The notes under the pieces: generated by a model
The model's input: the letters and a program-made list of their open reading frames with translations, nothing else
The model's database searches: none
Told to the model about the DNA's origin: nothing
Translations under genes and position numbers: made by a program
In this document: positions 1 to 11,926 of the stretch, piece after piece
Layout: every line of letters begins with the position of its first letter
Numbering within the stretch: the stretch's first letter is position 1
From: Terfezia claveryi
Taxonomy: Eukaryota > Ascomycota > Pezizomycetes > Pezizales > Pezizaceae
DNA length: 64,000 nt
Assembly (NCBI GenBank): GCA_015179025.1
Contig: WHUX01000008.1
Coordinates: 372,001 to 436,000 of the forward strand
Direction of reading: 5' to 3'

Positions 1-828
1 CCTAACCTAAATTTGGCGTTTACGGACAGAGTCTGGGAATCAGATAAGGAAGCAGATGGGTCAGTTCCTAGCAGTGTCAACAGCGATAACTCATCTGAAA
101 ACAATGGAAGCACTGCTGAAAACAGGGGCACCTCTGCTGAGAACCTTAGACTCGAACCAACTGAGGCTGTCGGTCAGGTTCTTGGGGCTTATAGAAGGAG
201 CTTATATAACTCGGACCTCAGCAGCCAGGAATTTTGGCGTTCATCAGCAATCCAGAGCGAGATCACAGTCCGTGGGAAAAAGGACCGTGTGGAGGCCCGC
301 ATTAGGATTGCTCCCACCACTCAAGTGGTTCCCCCTCAGTCAACTATTTCCGGTTCCCGCCCGAGGCGAGTATCTCTCGAAAAAGCGGCTCACCTATCCT
401 CTGTCCTCTCACGTCTAAGGCCACTAGATTTGGGAGACAGGAATGACCCAAGCATGAGTCGAGGTAGAAAGAGCTTTGATGTTGCCCCTACCTTGGTTAA
501 GAGGTCTCATATCGTCCGACCAAATGAAGGGGACCCTCCTAGTCAATTTAAAGCATCCAGTAAGCATTTACAAGACCCCGAATTTATTGTTCTGCAAGTG
601 AAGTACTCGCGGGCTTTGCTATTCTTGTGTTGTCTATTCCCTCCAATGCTAATTGTCCTTGCTTTCGGGGGTATGGACGACCTGATGCCCCGCTTCACGA
701 ATGGGAAGGTGGACAACGTGGGGGGCTTTTACAAACGAGTTGCCTTTTTTTTGGGCACCCTCGTGGGAACTGGTTGCTGTGTAATTCCCATTGTCATGGG
801 AATCCTGTTGGCTCAAGGTACATTGTAG
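1..828 (+). CDS. 3' part of a Ser/Asn-rich protein with two C-terminal membrane segments
   Basis: The frame is open from the first base of the window to the TAG at 826-828, so the 5' end lies outside or behind an unseen intron; there is no ATG at the start of the open stretch. The first about 190 residues are hydrophilic, rich in Ser, Asn, Glu and Arg, and probably disordered. The end carries two strongly hydrophobic segments encoded at about 613-672 and 739-813, joined by a short loop, which suggests a protein anchored in a membrane by a C-terminal hairpin. I recognise no domain. Homology to other fungal proteins is expected from the composition but not tested. The next gene is 2.8 kb downstream on the same strand. 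Coding status is likely because the frame is long and the hydrophobic pattern is coherent; the function is unknown. Confidence 0.55.
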   Translation, partial: PNLNLAFTDRVWESDKEADGSVPSSVNSDNSSENNGSTAENRGTSAENLRLEPTEAVGQVLGAYRRSLYNSDLSSQEFWRSSAIQSEITVRGKKDRVEARIRIAPTTQVVPPQSTISGSRPRRVSLEKAAHLSSVLSRLRPLDLGDRNDPSMSRGRKSFDVAPTLVKRSHIVRPNEGDPPSQFKASSKHLQDPEFIVLQVKYSRALLFLCCLFPPMLIVLAFGGMDDLMPRFTNGKVDNVGGFYKRVAFFLGTLVGTGCCVIPIVMGILLAQGTL

Positions 829-2010
829 TGGCACTAGTTTTTACGATGGAAGCTACCATATGGCTGGTGCTTCATTCTCATTATTTTTTTTACACATACC
901 AATTCGTTCCCTTTTGCTGATATTCTTGACCTCGCCATACACGATGTCACTTGCTGTCTATTTAGTGACCACACTTAAATGTCTTGTCAACCTGACTAGG
1001 TCTCATCCTCCTTTCTTTTCTTTTCTTTTCAGATGACCTATCACTTTCATTTGTTGCAGAAGAAATATAACCTCTGCACAACATTGCATAGCTGTTACCC
1101 TCAAGGCATTAACATCCATCATAGTGCTTTCTATCTTCTTTTTCTTGTTTTTTGCATTGGCATTTGAGCTACTGTTTTATTGCATCAGAAGCCAGATAAA
1201 TAATAACGCGAAGGGTTGCAAAACAGGTGTATGTGGGTTATGGATTTACGATTGGGGGTTTGCTGTTTTGCTTGACTTTGAGATACGAGGTGTTTACTTG
1301 GTGGCTTTCTTCTTCTCATTTTAAGACATGGCTATGGCTGTTTACATTCATTGAATATCTTCCATTTTTTACTCCACTCTTATTTCTCATCATTCCTTTC
1401 CATCTGAGCGCAGAAACTGGCGCTCCCTTTCTTTTGATTGGCCATACAGAGGTACATAGAAGCGCCGAAAATACAAATCTCGGAGGTAAGAGGCAGAAAG
1501 GTGCTTTGCATTTCATTTCAAGTACTATATCCGAGGTGCTCTCGTCGACTAATTGGCTGTACAGGCAATCGCTTATGCAAAACTTGCGTTTGAATGATCC
1601 TGAAGCCTTGACGTTAGGTAGCGTCCCCTACATAATTGGTCCTTTTACGTAGAGTCACTTACGTAGTATATAATCTTACCTATTCCGCCACCGGTGATCA
1701 TTGCCAAAGAGTTTATGAGCTACTTTACGTACTTGGATGTATCACAACTTATCCTAAATTTTTCCCTGTTGCTGGCAGATGTAATCGTTGTTTTGGCCCT
1801 CATAGAAGTAGGTACGTCGGATCCTGGCTTGGCAGCGCACTCGTTCGGGACGGATAAGCACGGTCGGCAACAGGTACAACCAGACACATACGGCACGGGA
1901 TCTTTGCTCCCCGAGAGCCGCTTAGCAGGTTAGTGCCAGGAAAATCCTAGCATAGACTGGTTGTGGATGGACATATGGGATTTCGATCTCGGCATATTGA
2001 TAGCGTGCGG

Positions 2011-2021
2011 GCCAACCAGAC
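2011..2021 (+). repeat. Partial copy of the dispersed motif
   Basis: GCCAACCAGAC matches 11 bases of the dispersed 15-bp motif; the final TA is replaced by GA. No convincing flanking direct repeat is seen. Confidence 0.4.
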
Positions 2022-2166
2022 GACAAGCATAAAGATAACTGGCTGTCACAATGCATGAGAACAGCACACTTGTCTTGTGAGGCTTGGCACCCACGGGGTG
2101 CTCATCTCAAAGTAGCTGGATAGTGGTCTTGGCCTGATAGATAGATCTCAGTCTCGCACCAGATAG

Positions 2167-2196
2167 ATCTAAGAGGCAACCAGGCTAATCTAGGAG
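2167..2196 (+). repeat. Diverged copy of the dispersed motif between 9-bp direct repeats
   Basis: The core GCAACCAGGCTA (2176-2187) is a shortened, one-mismatch form of the GTGCCAACCAGACTA motif. It is flanked without spacer by ATCTAAGAG (2167-2175) and ATCTAGGAG (2188-2196), 8 of 9 identical. The surrounding DNA has other AGATAGATCT copies, so part of the flank similarity could be local repetition. Confidence 0.45.
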
Positions 2197-3587
2197 AGCT
2201 TCTGCTTGATTAGAAAGAATAGAAAGAATCCGGGGAGAGGAGGCAATGCAAGTACAGAGTACATTGGCAGGAATTGCAGGAATTGCAGGAATTGCTGGCG
2301 AATGCGCTCGTTGGGCAGCTAAGAGACGTGGAGGTACAAGTATGGCACATCGCTACAAACAGTCAATACACGCCACCCAAGAGCCAATTAAATGGAATAA
2401 GTCAGAGAGGGGTAGTATCACAGGCAATTGGATTGGAGAGGGTACCGATGCTTGATGCTGAGAGATTTTTAGAGATTGGACGATGCTGGAGATGATGTGG
2501 ACAGCGCGCGCGAGGGGAACTGGAGCAGAGCTGCACATGTGAGTGATAATAGAGTGCATGAGATTGAAAGAGGATCATTTGCTCACCGGCTTCGTAGATC
2601 TAGAGGAGCTCGGTCTTAAGGAAGGCAGAACGCTATACTCCTGTGGCTTGCTTTGATATGCCTGGCGATGAATAATATGAGGAGTCGTTCAATTTGTGGC
2701 ATCGTCGACTTATTCCCTGGCATCGCTAAGCGTCGAAAAACGTTTCAACGACTTCACCGCACTGGGCTGCCCACCTGGCACCTTTTATCCTTCCGACCCC
2801 CCGCTCTTGACCTCATCATTGTTCTCCCCTCAACATTTCTGTGCCCCTCCAATCCCTTTCTCACACCTCTGCTCCGTCACGTCACCTCGCGGTATTCAAA
2901 ATCTGCCCGGCACAGCTGTTGACGGTTCTTCGCTTCAACCATACCCATCTGGCTCAATACATCTGCGCCTAGTCTGGTCGATCTGCTCCATAGTCATCAC
3001 CCCCACCAGTACCTCACAGCTCCCCCGCTATCCCCTTCTTCCAGCATCCCAGCGCAGATATAAACATCTTCCTCAATCTGCGTTTTTGGTCTCGCTGAAG
3101 TCTTCCACCATCACTGCATCCTGGTCCATGTTGATCCCCCCCTGCTCCATGCATATTTCACCCTCTCACTCAGTCTAGCGATCTCTTTCCTAACAGGATA
3201 TTAAGCCCGCTCAAGAACAACCAGACTACGCAAGAATCAACAAGCTGCTCTCTTCAAAAGGGCTTCCCTGCACTTACGTACAGAATACACCCTTACTCGA
3301 CCATCCACCTTGCTTAGCTGTGTCAGGTCTTTGCCACTATTCGCTGGATCACCTACGAGTTCCCGCTAACAAGGGGCGAATCACAGGGCGGAGATCCAGC
3401 AGGACCCTGGGGCTTTTTGTCTTCACAAGTTTATCCTTGATTCCGTTTTGCAAACGGTGGATCTTAAGAACTCGCTACATATTTTCACAGTTGAGAACGA
3501 TACCGACCCATTTACCAGCAAAACAATTGCTTGCTCTAGGCCTGTGACCTTCCGTCCCGTCGTTCTTTGTTCCCACGGATAGATACA

Positions 3588-5990
3588 ATGACAACTTCCG
3601 AAATTCCTAGTCTTAGGACTCTGGAAAGCCTACCAGATGAGCTGCTCATGCAAATCATATCCTGTAAATCTCCTCTACTCCTTTCCACTCTGCTCTAGCT
3701 CTATGCTCGCCTGCCACTTCAACTCCGCCCTGCTAAGCCCTTTGACGCCTAACACATGTGCCTATCCCGTTCCCACCCAGCCATTTCCCATGTTCCTCTG
3801 ATGTTGTTGATGCTGGCTGGGCTCTGCTTTCCACATTATGCATCATAAATTAGCTTAACTCTTCTCAACGTCCCCTTCATCAGTTCATCATCAGTTCAAG
3901 TGTCATACTCATCAATGCCTCAGTTATCCAACCCAGGGATTTAGTGCCACTACATAAGACTTCCAACCGACTAAGAGCGTTAACAAGACACGATACACAC
4001 TTGTGGAGGAATAAGACAATAGCTAGTCACGATGAGCAGATTTCAGAACACAAACACCGTCGGCCATCGATAGCCAATCTTCTCGCCTCGCATTCTAATG
4101 ATGCCTCTCTGAATGGGCCCGTGGAGAAACGGGAAGAAGGCTATTCCCGTCACTTGCCACCCAACATCGCAGCTGCTGGTGGAAGGAAGATAGATTGGTA
4201 TGAGGAGTGGAAATGGAGATTTGCACCATTAAGAATGGAATGGTTGGATCATTATCCCCGGGACTCGTCAGCTTGGGGGGATACCAATGGTGGAGAATCT
4301 ACATCAGATGAAGAGGATACACAGTCAGGAATGAAATTAGCCGACTTAGAGGTCCGAGGGGTAACTGCTTTTTCATCTTCTGGAATTCATGGAGACCGGG
4401 ATATGCTATTCTCGCCATTTTCTGACGGTAGCGTTGCGGTCTTTGATCTCCGGAGTTTTAGAAGGCGGCGGTTGGATCAGGGCTGGGATGACAATGGCGA
4501 TGATGACTGGAGGAGGAGCAGGCCTGGACTAGTTTCTGTTGCAACGAGCTCTGGTAGGGGAAGTTATCTAGTTGGGGGCAATGGGGGAAGAGGTGTGGGA
4601 GGCCTTAAAACAACTAAGGCACCGAGTGGGGTGGTGGAGTGCGTCTCTGTGGACCCGTGGTCTGGCAAGGGATGGGTCGCTATCGAGGGCAGATTGATAG
4701 AGATTGTGAGAGCTTTTCCCAAATTTTACTGAGCTTCATGCTAATTATCATCCCTCTCAGGACCTCCACACACTCCTAAAAGTCACTGAACACAAGCTAC
4801 CTTTTTCCATAACTGCACTTTCTCAAACGTCAAATCCACACCCTCTGACTGTCTGTACAACGAGTTTCATGCATCTCTACGATCCACGTATCGCTGTGAA
4901 TAATAATTTCATGAATACTACGACAGCACCCCTGCACCAGACTGGTGCGTTGAGTATTCTACACAGCAACAACGGACAAGCAATAGGAGGGGAGGATACG
5001 ATCTTTCTTGCAGGTCGATTCAAAGTGATCCTCGCTTACGAGAGGAGAATGTTCCCGAAAATGAAAGTCCCTATGTACACCGGTGCCAAGCTTTGTACTT
5101 TGTCTTCTTTCCCATCCCCAGCGAGTGGCTCATCGGCACTTGGTGAAAGGAATGACACATTTGGAAATAATGCATCCAACAGCGTTGAGATGATCGTGGC
5201 AGGAGGCGAGTATAACGGCCATGGGAGTCTCGAGATATATCCGGCATATGCCATAAATAACCACTCGCGGAGTGCACCGAGCTCGGATGCATTACTTCCA
5301 TCCCATACGGGCGCTCATTCACAGTTGAGACGGTATAATCATGGGGTCATCAATCCAAATCACCAACACGACATATTGCATCCAGATATTACCTCGACGC
5401 TTACAACCGTACCAAGAGATATGCCAACTGAAATCGTACAAAATCGACAGAGTGCTTCGAGAAGTAAGATTCTGTCAGTGGATGCAAGCCAAGGAGCAAG
5501 AATCATCACTGGTGATGCGGATGGTATAATACGGTGGGTAGAAAGAGATGGTAGGCAAGAAGTTAGAAGATTCGACATATTTGGGGACAATGGCGACGAC
5601 AGTGAGCAGTCCTCTCCACAGTCCCGAAGGCCTGCCGGGGGAAGTAGATGGTGTGATGGAACTGCTGGTTATTATACCCTCCCCGATGGCACCATGCGAA
5701 GTGAAGTTGTCCGGAAACTAGTCGCGTTCGGGGATAGTGGTGACTCTGGTGGCTCTGGAGGAGCAAGCCAAGCTGGTGTCGTGGTATGGACTGGAGAAAG
5801 GCTAGGGATATTGGACGTTGGTCATAAACGACCGAGGAAAGTCCGCAATGGCAAGATAAGGGGGGTTGCTATTATGAATGGGGAAGAAATCCCAGTTGAA
5901 GAGACTGAGAGGTATGAGGTAGAGATGAGGAGAGCGTTGGAAAGGCAAGGTGATGAGTTGAACCTCATGAAGGGGTTGGGGATAGTTTGA
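3588..5990 (+). CDS. F-box protein with WD-like repeats
   Basis: Proposed exons are 3588-3663, 3924-4705 and 4761-5990 (695 residues). The first splice joins two halves of one F-box: exon 1 ends ...LPDELLMQIIS and exon 2 continues FIQPRDLVPLHKTSNRLRAL, followed by the usual ...LWR. The second intron (4706-4760) is phase 0. F-box proteins bind Skp1 and bring substrates to SCF ubiquitin ligases. Downstream are stretches resembling WD40 blades: DGSVAVFDLRS in exon 2, and SFMHLYDPRI and GDADGIIRWV in exon 3, separated by acidic and Gly/Ser-rich linkers. A degenerate beta-propeller as the substrate-binding part is therefore likely but not proven. The start is the first ATG giving the F-box and follows a pyrimidine-rich leader. 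The target protein cannot be inferred. Confidence 0.85.
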
Positions 5991-6979
5991 TATGATGACC
6001 CAATCATGCACCGCCACTTCCAACGCCCAGTCGCGTCACCTCGCGATAGGGTGGGACTTCTTAATTTCCTGTGAATATTCAATGTTCTTAGATTGTTTCT
6101 TTTGGAGAATGGGCTTGGGTGAGACCAGCTTTTTTTGCCGTCATCCATATGACCATGATGACCTGTCACGACTTTACGAGAAACTACGGCGACTGTTGGC
6201 CCTGGACTGGGGTGTGTGTTTTTTTTTTGCCAAATTCTCCCCTGGGTTGGCTAACTTTGGGTTGATGTCAATTGTTTAATTTAGCCATTTACTGTTCGAC
6301 CTGATTTCCCCCTACCTTGAGTGGCTGTAGTTGTGCTTGCAACATTTCGTTTCAAGTTGGAGCTTGATGTAATTTTTTTGTATATATTGATGTCATTGGT
6401 GAATTGATCGTCTTGCAATATATATGAGAGGCAACGATCAATTCCCTGATGGAATCACTACAGTGAATAAGGAAGATATTTTTAATGATGCTGCATAAAA
6501 GTGAATAGTAAAAGCTCACCTGCGCAAGCAGTTGACTCGAATTAGGGTAAAGGGCAACGCAATGAGTTTAGTGAGCTTAGGTCATTTGAAAAGCCATTCA
6601 GGTGCCACAAAGCCCAACCACATATATGTAGTCTGACAGGCACTGGCCTGCCACATATACGCCCTCCGCTATCTTCGCTTAAAGGAAAGAATAAAGTCTT
6701 GAGATATTCAGAACAGTTTTTCAATTCATAGGGAGACACAGTTTTTCAATTCAAAGGTCTCCCTATGACAATAACCGATAACATGGCTTATCTCAGAACT
6801 AGGAGCCCAAATTAATAATAGGGAGGAAGAGATATCCAAGGCCTGCCCCTTTGGGAGCCAGAGATGTGGAACGCTAGGTAGACGAAATATGACAATAGCA
6901 AAAACGGGAAATGCAAAAGATGGTCTCTTATCACGCCCTGGCCTCACACAAGGAAAATAAAACCCACAGCGGGAAACCC
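5991..6979. other. Convergent intergenic region
   Basis: This lies between the 3' ends of the plus-strand F-box gene and the minus-strand gene at 6980. It is T-rich near 6200-6400 and presumably carries both polyadenylation regions. No gene or clear repeat is seen. Confidence 0.5.
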
Positions 6980-8029
6980 CTAATCCCTCCTAAAGCCCAG
7001 CTTTACGAGGTTCACCGACACATTGACCTCGCCTAGCCCGCCAGCTCTCTGGTCATGAGGATTGAATCCGCTCCTAGAAAATGACCAGCTGAGCTCTTTC
7101 CCCGTAGGAACCTCGATCACACTAGACCTTGGATTCCTATTAATATCGTATTCCTCTACAACATATCTTCCCGGCCCGGCAGAGAGTCTGCCTGAATAAA
7201 CTTCTGGGGTGTCTAGTACCTCCAGGCCTATCCGATTTTCAAGACCGTTCTGGATAAGGAAGCCTGATAAATCCTCCCAGAAGGCATCGGGTACAACCGT
7301 CAGTTGAGGCTGTATGCGTCCATACTCGTACTCGTATGCGACAAAGTGGTGTGTAGTACCTAACGGGTGGATGCCGGGCGGAAGGAGCTGTTGGTGAGAA
7401 GGCTGTAAGTGGTATGCTGCAACGTCGGTTTGCAGGTGCCTAGATGGTGATGGATAATAAGAAGATACAGGAGCCCCCGATAATATAAACAGTCGCCCTC
7501 GCACTAAATTCACATCCAGCATAATGTTGGGATTCTTGACCACGTCGTGTCCTACCTCCCAGAGCCCAGTTTGCCAAACCATTTTCTTCACAGTAGGGCC
7601 CGGAACCCCGGGCTTGCAATATGACGCTGCTGGGTCATACCCGCCTCCCGCCTCTGTTGTGTGGGGTGGGCCATTTTCAGGGTCAGTCCTACATCCTGCG
7701 TTTAGTGGCACTTTAGTCGCTGCTACAAAGCTCCCATCAGGAATTGTAGATGGTGCAAATCGATTGTAGATGAGATGTGCACCAAGGACCTGCTGGAGAT
7801 TATAGAACGTAACTATCTCTCCGAAACGCCTGAGGGCCCATGAAGGAATGGGTGCTTGGGCGGCCAGAGGAGGTAAGGAGTTGTATTGCCTGGCAGTACA
7901 GAAAGTTGTTAGGCTTAGAGGGTGGTTGATCCCTGGAATCAGGTGCTTCCGCCTGGTGCGGTTTGGTTGTGGCAAAAGATTCTCCTGGACTGGTGGAACG
8001 AGCGTTGAAGGAACAAATGGGAATGGCAT
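6980..8029 (-). CDS. Hypothetical protein, 349 residues, single exon
   Basis: An uninterrupted frame runs from an ATG at 8029 to a stop at 6980. The first about 45 residues are Pro-, Arg- and Leu-rich and could be a targeting or disordered segment; they are not a clear signal peptide. The rest looks globular, with regular hydrophobic spacing, a Gly/Pro-rich stretch around residues 110-145 and several Trp and Tyr residues. I recognise no motif or family. The overlapping plus-strand frame at 7524-7769 and the minus-strand frame at 7800-8096 look like shadows of this gene. The gene converges on the F-box gene and has a gene-poor region behind its start. An enzyme or lectin-like fold is possible but there is no motif to support a choice. 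Confidence 0.7.
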   Translation of the reverse strand: MPFPFVPSTLVPPVQENLLPQPNRTRRKHLIPGINHPLSLTTFCTARQYNSLPPLAAQAPIPSWALRRFGEIVTFYNLQQVLGAHLIYNRFAPSTIPDGSFVAATKVPLNAGCRTDPENGPPHTTEAGGGYDPAASYCKPGVPGPTVKKMVWQTGLWEVGHDVVKNPNIMLDVNLVRGRLFILSGAPVSSYYPSPSRHLQTDVAAYHLQPSHQQLLPPGIHPLGTTHHFVAYEYEYGRIQPQLTVVPDAFWEDLSGFLIQNGLENRIGLEVLDTPEVYSGRLSAGPGRYVVEEYDINRNPRSSVIEVPTGKELSWSFSRSGFNPHDQRAGGLGEVNVSVNLVKLGFRRD

Positions 8030-8621
8030 GTTCGCCCCGAGTATCTAGAGCTATCCTGTACAAGTAGAGGAGAGGGTAGCTATGAGGAGACTGCAAATCT
8101 GAGGAAACCCTCGAGCCATGGAGAGCTTTATAATGTTAGAAGGCTCTTGTGGCCTGGTTCTCCAAGGATTTGGAGGAAATGTGGAGTTTCTACAGAGGCG
8201 AGAGCGAGACTGGCTCGTACGTATCATATCGTTCTCCAATACACCAACGCCGGTTCTCCACCTTTGGTTCTAGCCGCATTCCACGCACTACCCCCCAGCT
8301 GAAAAGCTTTCTGGAACGTCAATCAAACTGCAGTGCACAATGAAGGTGCGATAGCCCACTCCCCTGGAATGGCATATCGCTTGAATCAGAACTCGAAGCG
8401 TGGTCTTGTCACGATCCTCGTCACCAGCAGAGGGCCAGACACTTCGTTATATATACTTCGAGGGTCACTACTTTAAGGGCATTGGGCTATTCCACCCTTC
8501 ACTCGAGTACTCCCAATAGTCACACTTCACGCTTGCAGGAGAAGTGTGCCCTGTTTGTCTAAATCTAAGTGGTACTTATATGCAAGGTGTCAGCAATCTT
8601 CTTATTCCTCGCATCAGATAC

Positions 8622-8646
8622 CGAGGGGCTTGTGCCAACCAGACTA
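8622..8646 (+). repeat. Extended copy of the dispersed motif
   Basis: The exact 15-bp core GTGCCAACCAGACTA (8632-8646) is preceded by CGAGGGGCTT (8622-8631). The same 10 bases precede the core at 19399-19408, so the two copies share 25 identical bases. No flanking direct repeat is visible here. Confidence 0.7.
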
Positions 8647-9595
8647 ATCCATCGCAGCAGCACTCCGATGCGGCTACACTTGCAATCAAACGCCTGAGTT
8701 ATACAACTAATCAATAACACTGTTCCCATAACAAGCGCCTACATACATCTGCCACGCACTTAGGCATGCATACGGCTTCATACCCGTGGAGTCGCTTTTG
8801 TGATTGCGTCGAGCTAGAGAGAGACGGGGCGATAATGGGACCCGATGATGGATGGAAATCCTTCACCTGACCTTGAAAGTGGAGAAGCTACGCAAACTAT
8901 GGTTACTTTATGTTTTGTACCACAGAGCCCGCCGCATTGGTTTCGAACTCATGGCCACATCCCTTCTTCCACCATCGTACACGGCGTACGGGCCCTATGC
9001 CTAGGGAAATTTGGATCCCCTTCCCCTTACGCGATCCTCATGACGTATTGCTTCATTTCTGTCTGAAGCTAGGTACTATATAACTGCATGCTAACCTTCC
9101 TTTTTCACAGTTAGCGGAATAGATGGGAGAGTGCATGCGCTCCTAAGGCCCAAAGGTTGCACGGCAGTCCATCTTGTGCACAGGGCATTACGAAGCAGTC
9201 AGATTTGCAAAAGTGTCGTGCGTGGGCAGCGTTGGAAATTCAACATGCCGCCTCATTGCACAGCTACAGTAGTTGAGAGTATTACAGCCATGATACAGTA
9301 AGTTGATATCAGCGTTGTAGCCCGCAAAAGGGTGGGGCATGTACGCAAGGGGTTTGGGGCGGGAATGTCTGTGGGACGTGGTTTAGGAAATATGTGTATT
9401 GTTTTAACATCACGCGCCTAGCCAAGGATACCTTGCGCTGTAGCTGCAAGCGTGATGACTTACCCTGATCCGCATGTGTTGTATTATTATAAGTACCATA
9501 AGTGTAAGATTATGAGGTTATTGAGCGAAGAAATCGTGGCGAGAAGTGTGTGTGTATTCAAAGGTAACAACAGAGTAATCTAGATATCGCTATAG

Positions 9596-9610
9596 GTGCC
9601 AACCAGACTA
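9596..9610 (+). repeat. Exact copy of the dispersed 15-bp motif
   Basis: GTGCCAACCAGACTA is exact. The sequence starting 20 bases upstream is TAATCT, weakly like the TAGTCT found at the same distance in the 19.4 kb copy. No clear direct repeat flanks it. Confidence 0.65.
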
Positions 9611-10480
9611 AGTCCAGCCGGCAATTTCCAGCTCTTTTACCCTTTCCAAAATTCCGCCGTTTCCGTGTTCCTGAATTTGCCGTGATACCGGCTTATGTCA
9701 CGTGAGAGTATTTCTACAATAAGTGGTACTGGAAGTTCATGTCGAATCCTTTGAGACCAGCCGAGCATCTATGGTATATACTGCCTCCGGAAAGAATAGG
9801 GCTGTGGGGATGTATATACAAGCTGACATATAGTCAAATCTAGTAGGCCTCTTACCAATTGAACCATCTGGCTGTGTCGCTGAATTTAAACCTTCTTCCA
9901 TCAGGCCGATTTACCCAGCCTGACCCCCACATCGTACTCTCGGAACTGCCCCGAGAGTTTTTTATATTCAGGTACTGGGGCTATCAAGTATACTCCACCC
10001 CCTAGCCGCATGAGGCAGAGGAAAAGAGATAGCATCCTTGCCATGAAGCGGACTAGATGGCCGCCAGCCGTGAAATCAAGAGCGAAAAAAAATATATATA
10101 TAATATATTAACGCCGAATTCATGCTTTCCGCTTGGTAGGCATAGGAACAAGCAATATTCTATTACACAGCTTTTCTATCCTACCTTACTTTTGTGGTCG
10201 TTATCTTTAGCTTTGTAGATGTTAACATAGCTACAGTACTAACATGAAGACGACTTATAAGGGTTCCGACCTGGCAGAATCCAAAGGCGATATCGGATTC
10301 AGAGAAGACAACGCTTAGAAGGGAGACTTATAATATTCACGTGGGACCACAAGCCAGGCAAGCCCGCAAGACTTTACTCGCTGCACATCACCAGTCAAAC
10401 CTACAGATATATGATAGGCTTCTTTCCTATGGGTCACTGGCACTTCACAAAACACCACAGTCATTACTCGGTAACTAATT

Positions 10481-10549
10481 TCGTTATAAGCATATGATTG
10501 AAATATGCTGATAACGAATATGCGCTTATATTGGGTATGCTTATAACGA
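10481..10549. repeat. Foldback cluster of a 14-bp repeat
   Basis: TCGTTATAAGCATA (10481-10494) is inverted relative to TATGCTTATAACGA (10536-10549), a perfect 14-bp pair. A third copy, TATGCTGATAACGA (10504-10517), has one mismatch. The shared TATAACGA word also occurs in the terminal repeats of the transposons at 51.1 and 51.8 kb, so this may be a mariner-type remnant. Confidence 0.5.
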
Positions 10550-11926
10550 GAGTTTACTATACTTGGGAAATTAAGGGCACGAGATCAACAACCCCGGCAC
10601 TACAATTACTTGGATGCTATCTTTCAACAGACAGAAACTAACAATTATCCAGAAACAGTCATTTCTTAAGAAGATGTTGATTCGTCGTCAACCTCCATAT
10701 CCGCACCCATGCCTCTCTGCTCCGCCAAGCCCGGCTTCCCGAACTAGAACCCATGTCCAACGGGGAATGGAAATTCTGCAGCCTATAACCCCAGTCAGCA
10801 TTTGGAATCAATCATCAGCAGTCCTGACTTCAGCCTAGCTAGCAGGCCCTAGGGCAGATCCATAACACAAGCGTCGGAAAGCAACTGGAGCTTCTGGATG
10901 GGGCGACTTCATGGGAATCAGGGATGCTCCAACCCGTGAAGAAAGGGCTCAATACAGGAGTCAATCCTTAACTATCAGTCAAAGAACAGATTGATCATGA
11001 TGAGAGTACTGAGATTTGTTCAGATATGGGCTAGCTGAAAAACAAGTAGGACAAATGTAAAGAAGAGAGAGGGAGGTTCGCGAGAGGGTTTAGAGAAGCG
11101 CTCTTTGCACTTCTGGATTCTATACCAGTTCAATCTACACTCTGAATGATGCCATCATGCAGCCAAAGATTTTATGCGAGGATTACTACCTCGCATATGC
11201 ATCCATATCAAGACTGAGGGATTTATGAACGACCCTTGATTGACAGCAACGCCGGCTAGGGAGCAGAATCGAGACCGGCATCGGGCAACCGTTGCTATAA
11301 AGTTGTTGATTCATGTTACGACTGCATTCGCAGGGTTGAATACGAGACAAGGGTTGAATATCTATCTGGCACGACTGATTGGTGTCCCTTTTTCAGCCCA
11401 GGAATTTGTATGCACTCCCAAGCAGGTAAATAAAAGAATGACCTGAATTGTACTGGAGCCTCGTTTCGTTGCGAGATTTTTCATACATTTTCGATTCAGG
11501 GTAAGTAACTAATGTAACATTTCTAGGCTGTATATGTTCGCCTCCTCTTTTACACTCACCCAAACCGTAACTCAGCGAAGTCTCAGAAATAAGCAAAGCT
11601 AAAATTATGCTGGAATAAATTAAAGCCTACATACAACTCCAGCTGGGATGTATTACTCCTAAATCATGACTGGAAAGTGATAGAAGGATGGGGGAGACAT
11701 GTTGCCAGACAAATTTGTATGTGAAGGGTGCTTGATAGCCGTTTAGGGGACAAGGGCCCTCTTTTTTGAGCGATGCATCCAAATCAACCAACTATCTAGA
11801 AAATTTGTTGACCGAACGTGAGCCTGGGCCTGGTGATCATCAAAAGTTGCCTTTTGCATACTGATTTACAACAACTATATGGTCTCGAAATTATTGACTT
11901 GAGTAATTATATACGTGCCGAAACTC

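Larger units (their letters stand above)
829..3587. other. Intergenic region, no supported gene
   Basis: Only short overlapping frames without protein-like composition are present. The stretch holds a triplicated 9-bp unit (CAGGAATTG, 2268-2294), two copies of the dispersed GCCAACCAGAC-type motif (2011-2021 and 2176-2187), one GTTACCCTCA motif (1094-1103), and from about 2700 a pyrimidine-rich stretch that probably contains the promoter and 5' leader of the F-box gene. Confidence 0.6.

Noticed and set aside
1..10. Telomere-like CCTAACCTAA at the window start
   Set aside because: Only two units of a non-canonical repeat, and the same bases are part of an open coding frame.
1878..1887. ACAACCAGAC near match to the motif
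   Set aside because: Nine bases only and no duplication.
2969..2981. TAGTCTGGTCG, a near match to the motif on the minus strand
   Set aside because: Only about ten bases match with one mismatch, with no extension or flanking repeat; could be chance.
9841..9885. tRNA-like D-arm on the minus strand (TGGTTCAATTGGTAAGAG)
   Set aside because: The A-box-like part is convincing but there is no matching T-arm or acceptor stem, so no tRNA can be folded; at most a fragment.
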